Notes under the pieces: model-generated | Told to the model about the DNA's origin: nothing | Seen by the model: only the letters and a program-made list of their open reading frames with translations | Database searches by the model: none | In this document: in pieces, positions 51,335 through 60,627 of the stretch | How positions within the stretch are numbered: position 1 is the first letter of the stretch | How the letters are laid out: the number at the start of each line of letters is the position of its first letter | Made by a program: the position numbers and the translations under genes | Assembly (NCBI GenBank): GCA_049323455.1 | Contig: JBMONF010000038.1 | Location: 1 to 64,000 of the forward strand | Reading direction: 5' to 3' | Origin: Hypericibacter sp049323455 | GTDB lineage: Bacteria; Pseudomonadota; Alphaproteobacteria; Dongiales; Dongiaceae | Length of the DNA stretch: 64,000 nt

Positions 51335-52930
51335 ATGACCGCCTCGCCATCCGCCGCCGACGTCAAGATCGCCCGCGCCCTCGTCTCCGTTTCCGACAAG
51401 ACCGGCCTCGTCGCGTTCGCGCGCTTCCTCGCAGGGCACGGCGTGGAGATCCTCTCCACCGGCGGCACGGCCAAGGCGCTCGTCGATGCAGGCCTCGCGG
51501 TCAAGGAGGTGGCGGCCCACACCGGCTTCCCGGAGATCATGGACGGGCGCGTCAAGACGCTGCATCCCAGGATCCATGGCGGCATCCTGGCCCGCCGCGA
51601 CCTGCCCGAGCATCGCGCGGCCCTGGCGGCGCACGGCATCGCGCCCATCGATCTCGTCGTGATCAACCTCTATCCCTTCGAGGCCACGGTGGCGAAGGGT
51701 GCGACCCGCGAGGCTTGCGTCGAGAACATCGACATCGGCGGGCCGGCGCTCATCCGCGCCGCCGCCAAGAACCACGATTTCGTCGCGGTGGTGACCGATC
51801 CGGCCGATTACGACGCGGTGATGGAGGAGATGAAAGCCCATGGCGGCGCCACCTCGCCGGCCCTGCGACGCAAGCTCGCGAGCCTCGCTTACGCCCGCAC
51901 CGCGGCCTATGACGCCGCGATCGCGCGCTGGATGCAGAGCGAGGAGAAGGACCGCTTCCCGCGCCGCTTCGCGCTGGCGGGGGAACGGCGCCAGATGCTG
52001 CGCTATGGCGAGAACCCGCACCAGCAGGCGGCCTTCTACGCCACGGCCGAACGGCGCCCCGGCGTCGCCACCGCGCGCCAGCTCCAGGGCAAGGAGCTCA
52101 GCTACAATAACCTGAATGACACCGACGCGGCCTACGAGCTGGTGGCGGAATTCGGAGAGCCGGCAGTCGCCATCATCAAGCATGCCAACCCCTGCGGCGT
52201 GGCGGTGGGCAAGAGCCTCGTCGAGGCCTGGCCGCGCGCGCTCGCCTCGGATCCCGTCAGCGCCTTCGGCGGCATCGTCGCGGTCAACCGCCCGCTCGAC
52301 GCGGATCTCGCCGAAGAGCTCACCAAGCTCTTCCTCGAGGTGGTGATCGCGCCCGGGGTCGAGCCCGACGCGGCAAAGCGGCTCGCGGCCAAGGGAAACC
52401 TGCGCCTGCTGGATGCCGGCGGCCTGCCCGATCCGGCCGAGCCGGGCCTGGCCCTGAAGCTGCTCTCGGGCGGCTTTCTGCTGCAGGACCGAGACAATGG
52501 CCGCGTATCGGCCGGCGATCTCGAGGTCGTGACCAAACGCCAGCCGAGCCCGCGCGAGCTGGCCGACATGCTGTTCGCCTTTCGCGTGGCCAAGCACGTC
52601 AAGTCGAACGCGATCGTCTACGCCAGGAACGGGGCCACGGTCGGCATCGGCGCCGGCCAGATGTCCAGGGTCGATTCGAGCCGCATCGCCGCCTGGAAGG
52701 CGCGCGAAGCAGCAACGGCCGCGGGCGAAGCCGAGAGCCGCGCCAAGGGCTCGGTGGTGGCCTCGGACGCCTTCTTCCCCTTCGCCGACGGGCTCCTGGC
52801 CGCCGCCGAGGCCGGCGCCACCGCCGTGATCCAGCCCGGCGGCTCGATGCGCGACGAGGAGGTGATCGCGGCCGCCGACGAGGCGGGCCTCGCCATGGTC
52901 TTCACCGGCATGCGGCATTTCCGGCATTGA
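51335..52930 (+). CDS. purH: bifunctional AICAR transformylase / IMP cyclohydrolase
   Basis: A 531-residue enzyme for the last two steps of IMP synthesis. The N-terminal MGS-like IMP cyclohydrolase is RALVSVSDKTGLVAFARFL with EILSTGGTAKAL, then VKTLHPRIHGGILARRD. The AICAR transformylase part has MLRYGENPHQQAAFY, GKELSYNNLNDTDAAYELV, IIKHANPCGVAVG, and VVASDAFFPFADGLLAAAEAGATAVIQPGGSMRD at the C-terminus. The ATG at 51335 is preferred over a GTG at 51308. In related genomes purH usually follows the heparinase-like gene; here the restriction and polysaccharide block separates them. Confidence 0.96.
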   Translation: MTASPSAADVKIARALVSVSDKTGLVAFARFLAGHGVEILSTGGTAKALVDAGLAVKEVAAHTGFPEIMDGRVKTLHPRIHGGILARRDLPEHRAALAAHGIAPIDLVVINLYPFEATVAKGATREACVENIDIGGPALIRAAAKNHDFVAVVTDPADYDAVMEEMKAHGGATSPALRRKLASLAYARTAAYDAAIARWMQSEEKDRFPRRFALAGERRQMLRYGENPHQQAAFYATAERRPGVATARQLQGKELSYNNLNDTDAAYELVAEFGEPAVAIIKHANPCGVAVGKSLVEAWPRALASDPVSAFGGIVAVNRPLDADLAEELTKLFLEVVIAPGVEPDAAKRLAAKGNLRLLDAGGLPDPAEPGLALKLLSGGFLLQDRDNGRVSAGDLEVVTKRQPSPRELADMLFAFRVAKHVKSNAIVYARNGATVGIGAGQMSRVDSSRIAAWKAREAATAAGEAESRAKGSVVASDAFFPFADGLLAAAEAGATAVIQPGGSMRDEEVIAAADEAGLAMVFTGMRHFRH

Positions 52931-52970
52931 GGTGGTTTCCGGCCTCCTCTGCCCGCGCCTCTTTTTCTGC

Positions 52971-53095
52971 GTCATTCCGGAAGCCGCGCAAGCGGCTATC
53001 CGGAATCCACGGTTCCGGCGAGCTCGGCACTTCCCGGCCTGCGGCAAATATGGGTCCCGGGTCGCACGGCTACGCCGCTTGCCCGGGACGACGAT
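52971..53095. repeat. two adjoining palindromic units between purH and bluB
   Basis: GTCATTCCGGAAGCCGCGCAAGCGG... pairs with ...CCGGAATCCACG, and a second unit GGGTCCCGGGTCGCACGG pairs with GCTTGCCCGGGACGACGAT. Both belong to the broad class of hairpin repeats that end in GTCA/GACGAT. They sit between convergent genes and can serve as bidirectional terminators. Confidence 0.55.
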
Positions 53096-53122
53096 GAAAA
53101 AGGGTCCGGGGAAGCGGAGAGA

Positions 53123-53788
53123 TCACCGCCTGATCACCGTCCGCCCCTGCTCGGTGCGCGACTGCCAGCCATGGCGCTCGAGCTCGGGGTCGAGATGCTC
53201 CTCCTCGGGATAGCCCAGGCACAGATAGGCGACGAAGCGCCACTCGGCCGGAACGTCCAGCAGCGCATTGATGCGCTCGGGATGCAGGATCGAGACCCAG
53301 CCCATGCCGATCCCCTGCGCGCGCGCCGCGAGCCACAGCGTCTGGATCGCGCCCACCACCGAGTAGCGCAGCATCTCCGGCATGGTCTGGCGCCCGAGCC
53401 CGTGGCCCTGCGCCGTCGTCTCGTCGCAGAAGACGGCGAGATGCACCGGCGCCGTGCGCAGGCCCTCGAGCTTGAGCCGGGCGTAGAGCGCGGCTTGCGC
53501 GTCCTTGTAGCGCTGCGCCGCCTCGCGATTGGCCCTGTCGAAATCGGCGATGACCGCGGCGCGGCGTTCGGCGTTCTCGACCAGGACGAAGCGCCAGGGC
53601 TGCGCATTGCCGACCGAGGGCGCCAGGAAGGCCAGATCGAGCAGCCGCTCGACCAGCGCCGCCGCCACCGGATCGCGCCGGAAGCGGCGCACGTCGCGCC
53701 GCCAGGAGATGAGATCGGCCAGCTTCGCGCGGAAGGCCTCGTCGAAGACGGGCGGCGCCCGCAAGATCCGTTCTCCTTCGTCGATCAT
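53123..53788 (-). CDS. bluB: 5,6-dimethylbenzimidazole synthase BluB
   Basis: A 221-residue flavin-destructase of the nitroreductase superfamily that breaks FMNH2 with oxygen to give the lower ligand of vitamin B12. Characteristic BluB motifs are ISWRRDVRRFRRDPV at residues about 28-42, FLAPSVGNAQPWRFVLVE, and the C-terminal GIGMGWVSILHPERINALLDVPAEWRFVAYLCLGYPEE. Length is typical. No cobalamin riboswitch is recognisable in the short upstream gap (57 bases to the transporter stop). It is probably cotranscribed with the upstream Atg22-type transporter. Confidence 0.93.
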   Translation of the reverse strand: MIDEGERILRAPPVFDEAFRAKLADLISWRRDVRRFRRDPVAAALVERLLDLAFLAPSVGNAQPWRFVLVENAERRAAVIADFDRANREAAQRYKDAQAALYARLKLEGLRTAPVHLAVFCDETTAQGHGLGRQTMPEMLRYSVVGAIQTLWLAARAQGIGMGWVSILHPERINALLDVPAEWRFVAYLCLGYPEEEHLDPELERHGWQSRTEQGRTVIRR

Positions 53789-53845
53789 GATCGACCTTCT
53801 GGCGCAAAAGCCGCGCTATGCTTTGGCGAGAGCGACGCGCAGCCG

Positions 53846-55207
53846 TCAGTTCGCACCCGGTTTCGATTCCGCAAGCCTCGATCCCCGGGCTTTCGGCTCC
53901 TTCACCGTGAGCCACAACAGCAGGAAACCCAGCACCAGGAAGGGCGGGATCGTGGCCATGCCGGCGCGCTGGCTCCCGAAGGCGTCGGTGGCGGCCGCCA
54001 GCGCCCAGGGACCGAGAAAGGCGGTCGCCTTGCCGGCCAGCGCATAGAGCCCGAAGAACTCGGTCGAGAGGCCGGGCGGGGCGAGGCGCGCCATGAGCGA
54101 GCGGCTCGCCGCCTGGGTGGGCCCGAGAAAAACACCGATGGCAAGCGCCAGCACCCAGAACAGTGTGGGATTCTCCACCGGCAGAATGGCGAGTCCCAGC
54201 AGGGTCAGAGCCCCCAGCGAGATCAGGATGGTGGGCTTGGCGCCGAGCCAGTCGTCGACCCAGCCGAAGGCGGCCGCCCCCAGCCCGGCGGTGACGTTGA
54301 GCGCGATGCCGAAGATCAGCACCTCCTCGATCGTCATGCCGAAGCTGCCGGCGGCGTAGATGCCGCCGAAGGCGAACAGCGTGTTGAGCCCGTCGATATA
54401 GATCATCTTGGCGAGAAGGAAGCGCGCGACGTTGCGGTGACGGCGCAGGTCCTTGAGCGTGCGCAGGAGCTGCTTGAGGCCGCTCTTGACGGTGGCGGCG
54501 AGGCTTAGCCCCGTGGCCGGCCGGTCGGGCACCAGAGCGAAGAGCGGCAGAGCGAACAGCGCGAACCAGGCGGCGGCCAGCAGCATGGACGCCCGCACCG
54601 GCTCGTCCGCCGCTTTGTCGAGGCCGAGAAGCGGTGCCGCGGGCAGCACCAGGAAGACGAGCGCCAGGACGAGGCAGGCGAGCCCGCCGGCATAGCCCAG
54701 CCCCCAGGCCCAGCCGGAGATGCGGCCGATATGCGAGGGCGCCACCAGCTCCGGCAGCATGGCGTTGTAGAACACGATGGCGAGCTCGAACCCGATCGTG
54801 CCGAGCGCCATGGCGACGAGACCGAGCGTCGCGAAGGCGGGATCGGGCTTCACGAACCAGAGCGCCGCGGTGGCGGCGACGGCAAGCAGCGTCAGCGCGG
54901 CGAGCCAGGGCTTGCGCCGCCCGCCGCAATCGGCGATGGCGCCCAGCACCGGGCTCACCAGCGCGATCAGGGCCGCGGCCCAGCCGGTGGCGCGGCCCCA
55001 GTCGGCGGTGCCGGCCTCGGGGTTGGGCGCCACCGCCGTGGTGAAATAGGCGCTGAAGAGAAAGGTCTGGACCATGGTCGGAAAGGACGAGTTGGCCCAG
55101 TCGTAGAAGCACCAGGCGAGAATGGCCCGCCGCCCTGCGCTCCACTTTGGATTCCCCCGGAAGTTCGCGGCCGGCGCGGTGGCCGAAGGCGCGCGCACCG
55201 GCCCCAC
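53846..55207 (-). CDS. MFS transporter, Atg22/UMF1 type
   Basis: A 453-residue membrane protein with about 12 helices. The opening AILAWCFYDWANSSFPTMVQTFLFSAYF is the hallmark of the Atg22/UMF1 branch of the major facilitator superfamily, followed by SPVLGAIADCGGRRKPWL and RISGWAWGLGYAGGL. The second half has the LSTEFFGLYALAGKATAFLGP signature typical of this group. The substrate is unknown; fungal Atg22 exports amino acids from the vacuole. The first possible start, a GTG at 55207, comes only one base after the NAD-GDH stop, which suggests translational coupling; a later start nearer the first helix is possible. Confidence 0.88.
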   Translation of the reverse strand: MGPVRAPSATAPAANFRGNPKWSAGRRAILAWCFYDWANSSFPTMVQTFLFSAYFTTAVAPNPEAGTADWGRATGWAAALIALVSPVLGAIADCGGRRKPWLAALTLLAVAATAALWFVKPDPAFATLGLVAMALGTIGFELAIVFYNAMLPELVAPSHIGRISGWAWGLGYAGGLACLVLALVFLVLPAAPLLGLDKAADEPVRASMLLAAAWFALFALPLFALVPDRPATGLSLAATVKSGLKQLLRTLKDLRRHRNVARFLLAKMIYIDGLNTLFAFGGIYAAGSFGMTIEEVLIFGIALNVTAGLGAAAFGWVDDWLGAKPTILISLGALTLLGLAILPVENPTLFWVLALAIGVFLGPTQAASRSLMARLAPPGLSTEFFGLYALAGKATAFLGPWALAAATDAFGSQRAGMATIPPFLVLGFLLLWLTVKEPKARGSRLAESKPGAN

Positions 55208-55208
55208 C

Positions 55209-58200
55209 TTACCCGCCGATCAGCGAGCGCAGCTCGCGATTGGCGACCGCGAGCTTGGCGAGGTCGAGGCCGCCGAGCTGGCGCAGGTCGGCGAACAGCA
55301 TCTCGATGCGCTGGACCGCCGGCCCCCGCGCTTGCGCCCATTGCTCGATCGCCTCGCTCTCGGCCAGGCCGTCGCCGCTGCCGGCCGCCGCCAGCATCCG
55401 CTCCGTCAGCAGGCGCTGATGGCCGTAGAGGTCGTCGAGCACCGCCGCCACCGCCATGCGGTCCCAATGGCTGTCGAGATTGACGCCGGCAGTCGCGTTC
55501 CTCAGCCAGTTCAAGTGGAAGCGCGTGCCGACCGCGAAGAAGGTGCGCGCGACGCGCTCGATCGGCTTGGCCGTCCGCTCGGCGATGCGCACGATATCGA
55601 GGCCCGGCGCCATCAGGTCGAGCCGCGCCACGCGCCGCGCCAGCGCCTCGGGCACGCCGCCGTTGGTCAGGGCGTCGGCGCGCTTGGCGAGGCTCTGGCG
55701 CTCGGCCGCGGTCAGAAGCTCGTCGAGCTCGGCGGAGAGCCTGGCGACGCCGCCGCGGTGCGCCTCGATATGGGCGGCGATATCGAGCGGCAGCTTGCCG
55801 TTGCGCAAGAACCAGAGCGTGCCCGCCTCGGCCGCTTGCACCGTGGCGTCGACCATCTCGGCCTGCAGACGCGCCGGCACCGTGTTGTCGAGCGCCTCGA
55901 TCTGGGCCCAGAGGTCGCGCAGATCGAACACGCCGCGCGTGACGGCGTAGGCGCGCGCGATGTCGGAGGCCGAGAGCCCGGTCTTCTCCTTCATGAGGTG
56001 AATGAAGGTGATGCCGGCGCGGTTGACGAGGCTGTTGGTCACGACCGAGGCGATGATCTCGCGCCGCAGGCGATGCTGCGCGATCTGCTCGACGAAGCGC
56101 TCCTTGAGGGCAGTAGGGAAGTACCGCTTGAGATCGTCCACCAGCTGCGGATCGTCCGGCAGATCGGAGGGCAGCAGCTCGTCATAGAGCGAGATCTTGG
56201 CATAGGCCATCAGCACGGCCAGCTCGGGGCGCGTCAGCCCGTGTCGCTGCGCCAGCCGGTTGGCGAGCGTCTCGTCGTCGGGCAGGAACTCGATCGCGCG
56301 GTCGAGCTTGCCGGCGCGCTCGAGCACGCGCATGAAGCGGCCCTGCTGATCGAGCCGGAGCCAGCCTTGCGCTTCGGCGATGGAAATGGCCTGGGTCTGC
56401 AGATAGTTGTCGCGCAGGACCAGTGCTGCCACCTCGTCGGTCATCTCGGCCAGGAGCTTGTCGCGCTGCTTCAGCGTGAGGTCGCCGGCCGCGACCGCGC
56501 CATTGAGCAGGATCTTGATGTTGACCTCGTGGTCGGAGCAGTCGACGCCGGCCGAGTTGTCGACAGCGTCGTTGTTGAGCCGGCCGCCCTTGAGCGCGTA
56601 GGCGATGCGCCCACGCTGGGTGAACCCCAGATTGGCGCCCTCGCCCACCACCTTGCAGCGCAACTCCTCCGCGTCGACGCGAAGCGCGTCGTTGGCGCGA
56701 TCGCCGACATCGGCATGGCTCTCCGCCGCCGCCTTGACGTAGGTGCCGATGCCGCCCAGCCAGAGCAGATCGACCGGCGCTTTCAGCATCGCCCGGATCA
56801 GGTCGTTGGGCGTGATGCTGTCGACGGCGATGCCGAAGCGCTTCTTCATTTCGGCGCTCACCGCGATGCGCTTGGCCTTGCGGTCGAACACGCCGCCGCC
56901 GGGGGAAATCAGCTTGGGGTCGTAGTCGCTCCAGGAGGAGCGCGGAAGGTCGAACAGCCGCTTGCGCTCGGCGAAGCTCTTGGCGGGATCCGGTTCGGGA
57001 TCGACGAAGATGTGCAGATGGTTGAAGGCGCCGACCAGGCGGATGTGCGGAGACTGCAGCATGCCGTTGCCGAACACGTCGCCGGACATGTCGCCGATGC
57101 CGACCGCCGTGAAATCGGTCGTCTGCACGTCGGTGCCGATCTCGCGGAAGTGCCGCTTGACGGACTCCCAGGCGCCGCGCGCCGTGATGCCCATCTTCTT
57201 GTGGTCGTAGCCGGCCGAGCCGCCCGAGGCGAAGGCGTCGCCGAGCCAGAAGCCGTATTCGGCCGAGACCGAGTTGGCGATGTCGGAGAAGGTCGCCGTG
57301 CCCTTGTCGGCCGCGACCACCAGGTAGGGATCGTCGCCGTCGCGCCGCACCAGGTCGGGCGGCGCCACCACGGCGCTGCCCGCGAGATTGTCGGTGAGGT
57401 CGAGAAGCCCGCGCATCATGGTCTTGTAGCATTCGATCACTTCGGCCATGAGCTGGTCGCGCGCGGCACCCGCGGGCGCACGCTTGACCACGAAGCCGCC
57501 CTTCGAGCCCACCGGCACGATGACGGCGTTCTTGACCATCTGCGCCTTCATCAGGCTCAGGATCTCGGTGCGGAAATCCTCGCGCCGGTCGGACCAGCGG
57601 ATGCCGCCGCGCGCCACCTTGCCGCCGCGCAGATGCACCGCCTCGACGCGAGGGCTGTAGACCCAGATCTCCACCAGCGGACGCGGCAGCGGCAGGTCCT
57701 CCACCGCGCGGCTGTCGAGCTTGAAGGAGAGATAGGGCTTCGGGCCGCCGTCGGCTCCGGCCTGGAAGTAATTGGTCCGGAGCGTCGACAGGATCAGGTT
57801 GAGGAAGCGGCGCAGGATGCGGTCCTCGTCGAGATTGGCGACCTTGTCGAGCGCCTTCTCGATCTCGGCCCTGATCGCCTGCGCGCGCGCCTCGACGTCG
57901 GCGCCGCTCGTCGGGTCGAACAGCGTATGGAACAGCTTCACCAGGAGCGCGGCGATGCCGGCATTGCGCGCCAGCGTCTCCTCCATGTAGCTCTGGCTGA
58001 AGGCGACCTGGGTCTGGCGCAGATACTTGCAATAGGCGCGCAAGACCACGACCTCGCGCCAGGAGAGGCCCGCCAGCATGACCAGGCGGTTGAAGCCGTC
58101 GTCCTCGATCTCGCCGCGCCAGGCGCGCCCGAAGGCCTCGTGGAAATTCTCCTTGCAGGCGCCGATATCGACCTCGCTGCCGTCGGCGGTCGCCATGGTG

Positions 58201-60041
58201 AAGTCGTGGATCCACACGGGCCGCGCGTGGCCCGCGGGCTGGACCAGATAGGGCATCTCGGAGATCACCTTGAGCCCCATATGCTCCAGCATCGGCAGCA
58301 CGTCGGAGAGCGCGATCTGGTCGGCGGCGTTGTAGATCTTGAAGCGCAGCTCGTTGGCCGCCGCCTCCGCCGGGCGGTAGAGGTTCATGGTCAGCCGGTT
58401 GCGCTGGATCGCCCTCTCGATGCGGTCGATATCGAACACCGCCGCATGCGCGTTGAAACGCTCGCGATATCCCAGCGGGAAGGCGTCGGCATAGCGGCGC
58501 AGCAACGCCAGGCCCTTCTCCTCGCCCTTGGCCTCGATCAGCGCCTCCTGCAGATAGTCGGACCACGAGCGTCCGGCCTCGACCAGCTTGGCCTCGAGAT
58601 CGGCCGGGTCGACCTCGGGGATGGCGCCGGGCGTGGTGGCGACGATGAGCTGGAGCCGGCTCAGCGCCGCATCCGTCATCTGGGTGTAGAAGGCCGAGAT
58701 GCGGCCGTTGAAGGCCTTGGCCACGATCTCCTGCATGCGCAGGCGCAATTCGGTGGTGAAGCGGTCGCGCGGCACGTAGATGAGGCAGGAGACGAAGCGC
58801 TCGAAGGGGTCCCGGCGCAGGAACAATGCGGTGCGCTGGCGCTCCTGCAGATGCAGGATGCCGAGCGCGGTCTCGAACAGCTCGTCGTCCGAGATCTGGA
58901 ACAGCTCGTCGCGCGGATAGGTCTCCAGGATGTGCAGCAGCGCCTTGCCGTCGTGGCTCGCCGGATCGAAGCCGGCGCGCGCGATGCAGCGCTCCACCTT
59001 GCGTCGCAAGAGCGGTATCTCGCGCGGGCTCTTGTTGTAGGCGGCCGAGGTGAACAGGCCGATGAAGAGCTGCTCGCCGGTCGGATTGCCGTCCGCGTCG
59101 AAGCGCTTGATGCCGATGGTGTCCATGTGCACCGGACGGTGCACGGTGGCGCGCTTGTTCGACTTCATGATGGCGAGCAGCCGCGGCTGGCGCATGAAGG
59201 CGCGCACCTCGGCCGGCATGCGCTCGAAGTTCTTCTGCCGGTCGAAGACGGAATAGTTGTCGTCGGCGAGGATGCCGAGCCCGCTGCCGGTCCTGACCGT
59301 GAGCGTGGCGTTGTCGCCCTCGCCCGAGAAGTCGTAGTCGCGATAGCCCAGGAAGGTGAAGTGGTCGTCCGCCACCCATTCGAGAAAATCGCGCGCCTCG
59401 GCCAGCTCGTCGGCCGGCAGCGGCGTCTTGGACTTGGCGAGCCCGGCGGCGATGTCCGCGATGCGCTGGCGCATCTTGGCCCAGTCGCGCACGGCCACGC
59501 GGACTTCTTCCAGGACCGCCTCGAGCCCCTGCTTGATGTGATCGAGCGCCTCGGGCGAGGTCTGCTCCGAGATGCGGATCTGCATGTAGGATTCGGCCGT
59601 GGCGCCCCGATCGCCGGTGCCGACGAGCTGGCCCCTGGCGTCGCGCTTGACCTTCAGGATCGGGTGGATGACGAGATGGACGGTGAGCTCGCGCCGGTTG
59701 AGCTCGGCCGTGACCGAATCGACCAGGAACGGCATGTCGTCGTTGACGATCTCGACCACGGTGTGGGGCGAGCGCCAGCCATGCTCGTCGAGGCGCGGAT
59801 TGTAGACGCGGACCTTGGCGGTGGCCGGCGGGCGCGCCAGGCCGAAGTTCCAAAGCGCGAGGGCGGCCGAGAAAAGATTGTCGACCTCGTCCTCGAGGAT
59901 GTCGTCGGGCGGCACGTTGGCGTAGAACAGACGCACGAAGCGCTCGACGCCCTCGGCGCGCTTGCGCTCGAGGCGCTGCGAGACCGTCTGGGCGATGCGC
60001 TCGATCAGATCCGCTTTCGCCTGCTCGGCCTTGGTTGGCAT
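55209..60041 (-). CDS. NAD-dependent glutamate dehydrogenase, large (180-kDa class)
   Basis: A 1610-residue enzyme that deaminates glutamate to 2-oxoglutarate with NAD+. Size matches the L_180 GDH class. N-terminal ACT-like regulatory regions (for example VEIVNDDMPFLVDSVTAELNRREL and FTFLGYRDYDF) precede the catalytic core, which has RGGIRWSDRREDFRTEILSLMKAQMVKNAVIVPVGSKGGFVVKR around residues 790-835 and PDLVRRDGDDPYLVVAADKGTATFSDIANSVSAEYGFWLGDAFASGG after it. The ATG at 60041 is chosen because AAAGGATGG lies just upstream. Neighbouring genes give no special context, apart from the arginine-catabolism block 26 kb away, which would also deliver glutamate. A huge plus-strand frame over this gene is a shadow. 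Confidence 0.97.
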   Translation of the reverse strand: MPTKAEQAKADLIERIAQTVSQRLERKRAEGVERFVRLFYANVPPDDILEDEVDNLFSAALALWNFGLARPPATAKVRVYNPRLDEHGWRSPHTVVEIVNDDMPFLVDSVTAELNRRELTVHLVIHPILKVKRDARGQLVGTGDRGATAESYMQIRISEQTSPEALDHIKQGLEAVLEEVRVAVRDWAKMRQRIADIAAGLAKSKTPLPADELAEARDFLEWVADDHFTFLGYRDYDFSGEGDNATLTVRTGSGLGILADDNYSVFDRQKNFERMPAEVRAFMRQPRLLAIMKSNKRATVHRPVHMDTIGIKRFDADGNPTGEQLFIGLFTSAAYNKSPREIPLLRRKVERCIARAGFDPASHDGKALLHILETYPRDELFQISDDELFETALGILHLQERQRTALFLRRDPFERFVSCLIYVPRDRFTTELRLRMQEIVAKAFNGRISAFYTQMTDAALSRLQLIVATTPGAIPEVDPADLEAKLVEAGRSWSDYLQEALIEAKGEEKGLALLRRYADAFPLGYRERFNAHAAVFDIDRIERAIQRNRLTMNLYRPAEAAANELRFKIYNAADQIALSDVLPMLEHMGLKVISEMPYLVQPAGHARPVWIHDFTMATADGSEVDIGACKENFHEAFGRAWRGEIEDDGFNRLVMLAGLSWREVVVLRAYCKYLRQTQVAFSQSYMEETLARNAGIAALLVKLFHTLFDPTSGADVEARAQAIRAEIEKALDKVANLDEDRILRRFLNLILSTLRTNYFQAGADGGPKPYLSFKLDSRAVEDLPLPRPLVEIWVYSPRVEAVHLRGGKVARGGIRWSDRREDFRTEILSLMKAQMVKNAVIVPVGSKGGFVVKRAPAGAARDQLMAEVIECYKTMMRGLLDLTDNLAGSAVVAPPDLVRRDGDDPYLVVAADKGTATFSDIANSVSAEYGFWLGDAFASGGSAGYDHKKMGITARGAWESVKRHFREIGTDVQTTDFTAVGIGDMSGDVFGNGMLQSPHIRLVGAFNHLHIFVDPEPDPAKSFAERKRLFDLPRSSWSDYDPKLISPGGGVFDRKAKRIAVSAEMKKRFGIAVDSITPNDLIRAMLKAPVDLLWLGGIGTYVKAAAESHADVGDRANDALRVDAEELRCKVVGEGANLGFTQRGRIAYALKGGRLNNDAVDNSAGVDCSDHEVNIKILLNGAVAAGDLTLKQRDKLLAEMTDEVAALVLRDNYLQTQAISIAEAQGWLRLDQQGRFMRVLERAGKLDRAIEFLPDDETLANRLAQRHGLTRPELAVLMAYAKISLYDELLPSDLPDDPQLVDDLKRYFPTALKERFVEQIAQHRLRREIIASVVTNSLVNRAGITFIHLMKEKTGLSASDIARAYAVTRGVFDLRDLWAQIEALDNTVPARLQAEMVDATVQAAEAGTLWFLRNGKLPLDIAAHIEAHRGGVARLSAELDELLTAAERQSLAKRADALTNGGVPEALARRVARLDLMAPGLDIVRIAERTAKPIERVARTFFAVGTRFHLNWLRNATAGVNLDSHWDRMAVAAVLDDLYGHQRLLTERMLAAAGSGDGLAESEAIEQWAQARGPAVQRIEMLFADLRQLGGLDLAKLAVANRELRSLIGG

Positions 60042-60287
60042 GATCCATCCTTTTGAAGCATTGCGGTCTGGCGGCTGCGACCGGACCGAACCGGTCCAGC
60101 CGGGGAGCGACACGCTAGCCCTTTGGGAAATAAGGGCAAGCCTCCTCCGCCAGCGGTAAAGCGGATTTTAACGCGGGCGCCCTTACCGTGGAGCGGCAAT
60201 GTGACGGGCCGAGACCGGCAGAAAACGCGGCGGCAGGCGTCGTCCCGCCGTTGTAGAACGGGCCGGTTCCGGGAGGAGTCGAAGGCC

Positions 60288-60623
60288 ATGACGCTGATGA
60301 GCGAAGCCCGCGGCGAGCAGGTGCTGCGACGCCTGCCGCCGGAGATCAGGTCGAGCCTGTCCGACGAGCAGGCGCAGGCGATCCGCCGCGCCGTCGCCAG
60401 CGTCATGACCGGCCGCCACCCCATCGACATCCGCACTACGCTGCCCTGGCCCGGCGGCGGGCTCTATCTGACGGTGCTGGCCGGGCGCGAGCAGCGCTCG
60501 TTCGCCCGCCGGCGCGAAGAGCGCGCGCTTCGCCCGCTCGGCACCGCGGGCAACATCGTCTTCCTCGGCATGCTCGCGGTGCTGCTGATCCTGCTCGTCG
60601 GCGGCGCGCTGGCGATCGCCTAG
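60288..60623 (+). CDS. small membrane protein of unknown function
   Basis: A 111-residue protein with a soluble N-terminus and one C-terminal membrane helix (TAGNIVFLGMLAVLLILLVGGALAIA, about residues 86-111). The central motif RHPIDIRTTLPWPGGGLYLTVLAGREQRSFARRREER resembles other alphaproteobacterial unknowns. GGGAGGAG lies 10 bases before ATG 60288 and decides the start. It is probably tail-anchored with the N-terminus in the cytoplasm. It is convergent with the DUF599 gene, with 4 bases between stops. No function is proposed. Confidence 0.7.
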   Translation: MTLMSEARGEQVLRRLPPEIRSSLSDEQAQAIRRAVASVMTGRHPIDIRTTLPWPGGGLYLTVLAGREQRSFARRREERALRPLGTAGNIVFLGMLAVLLILLVGGALAIA

Positions 60624-60627
60624 CGCC

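Noticed and set aside
53040..53122. Cobalamin riboswitch near bluB
   Set aside because: This stretch is downstream of bluB and is explained by hairpin repeats; the true upstream gap is only 57 bases and lacks a B12-box.
55122..60056. 1644-residue plus-strand frame antisense to NAD-GDH
   Set aside because: Low-complexity, Arg/Gly/Asp-rich shadow; the minus-strand frame has all GDH motifs and a ribosome site.
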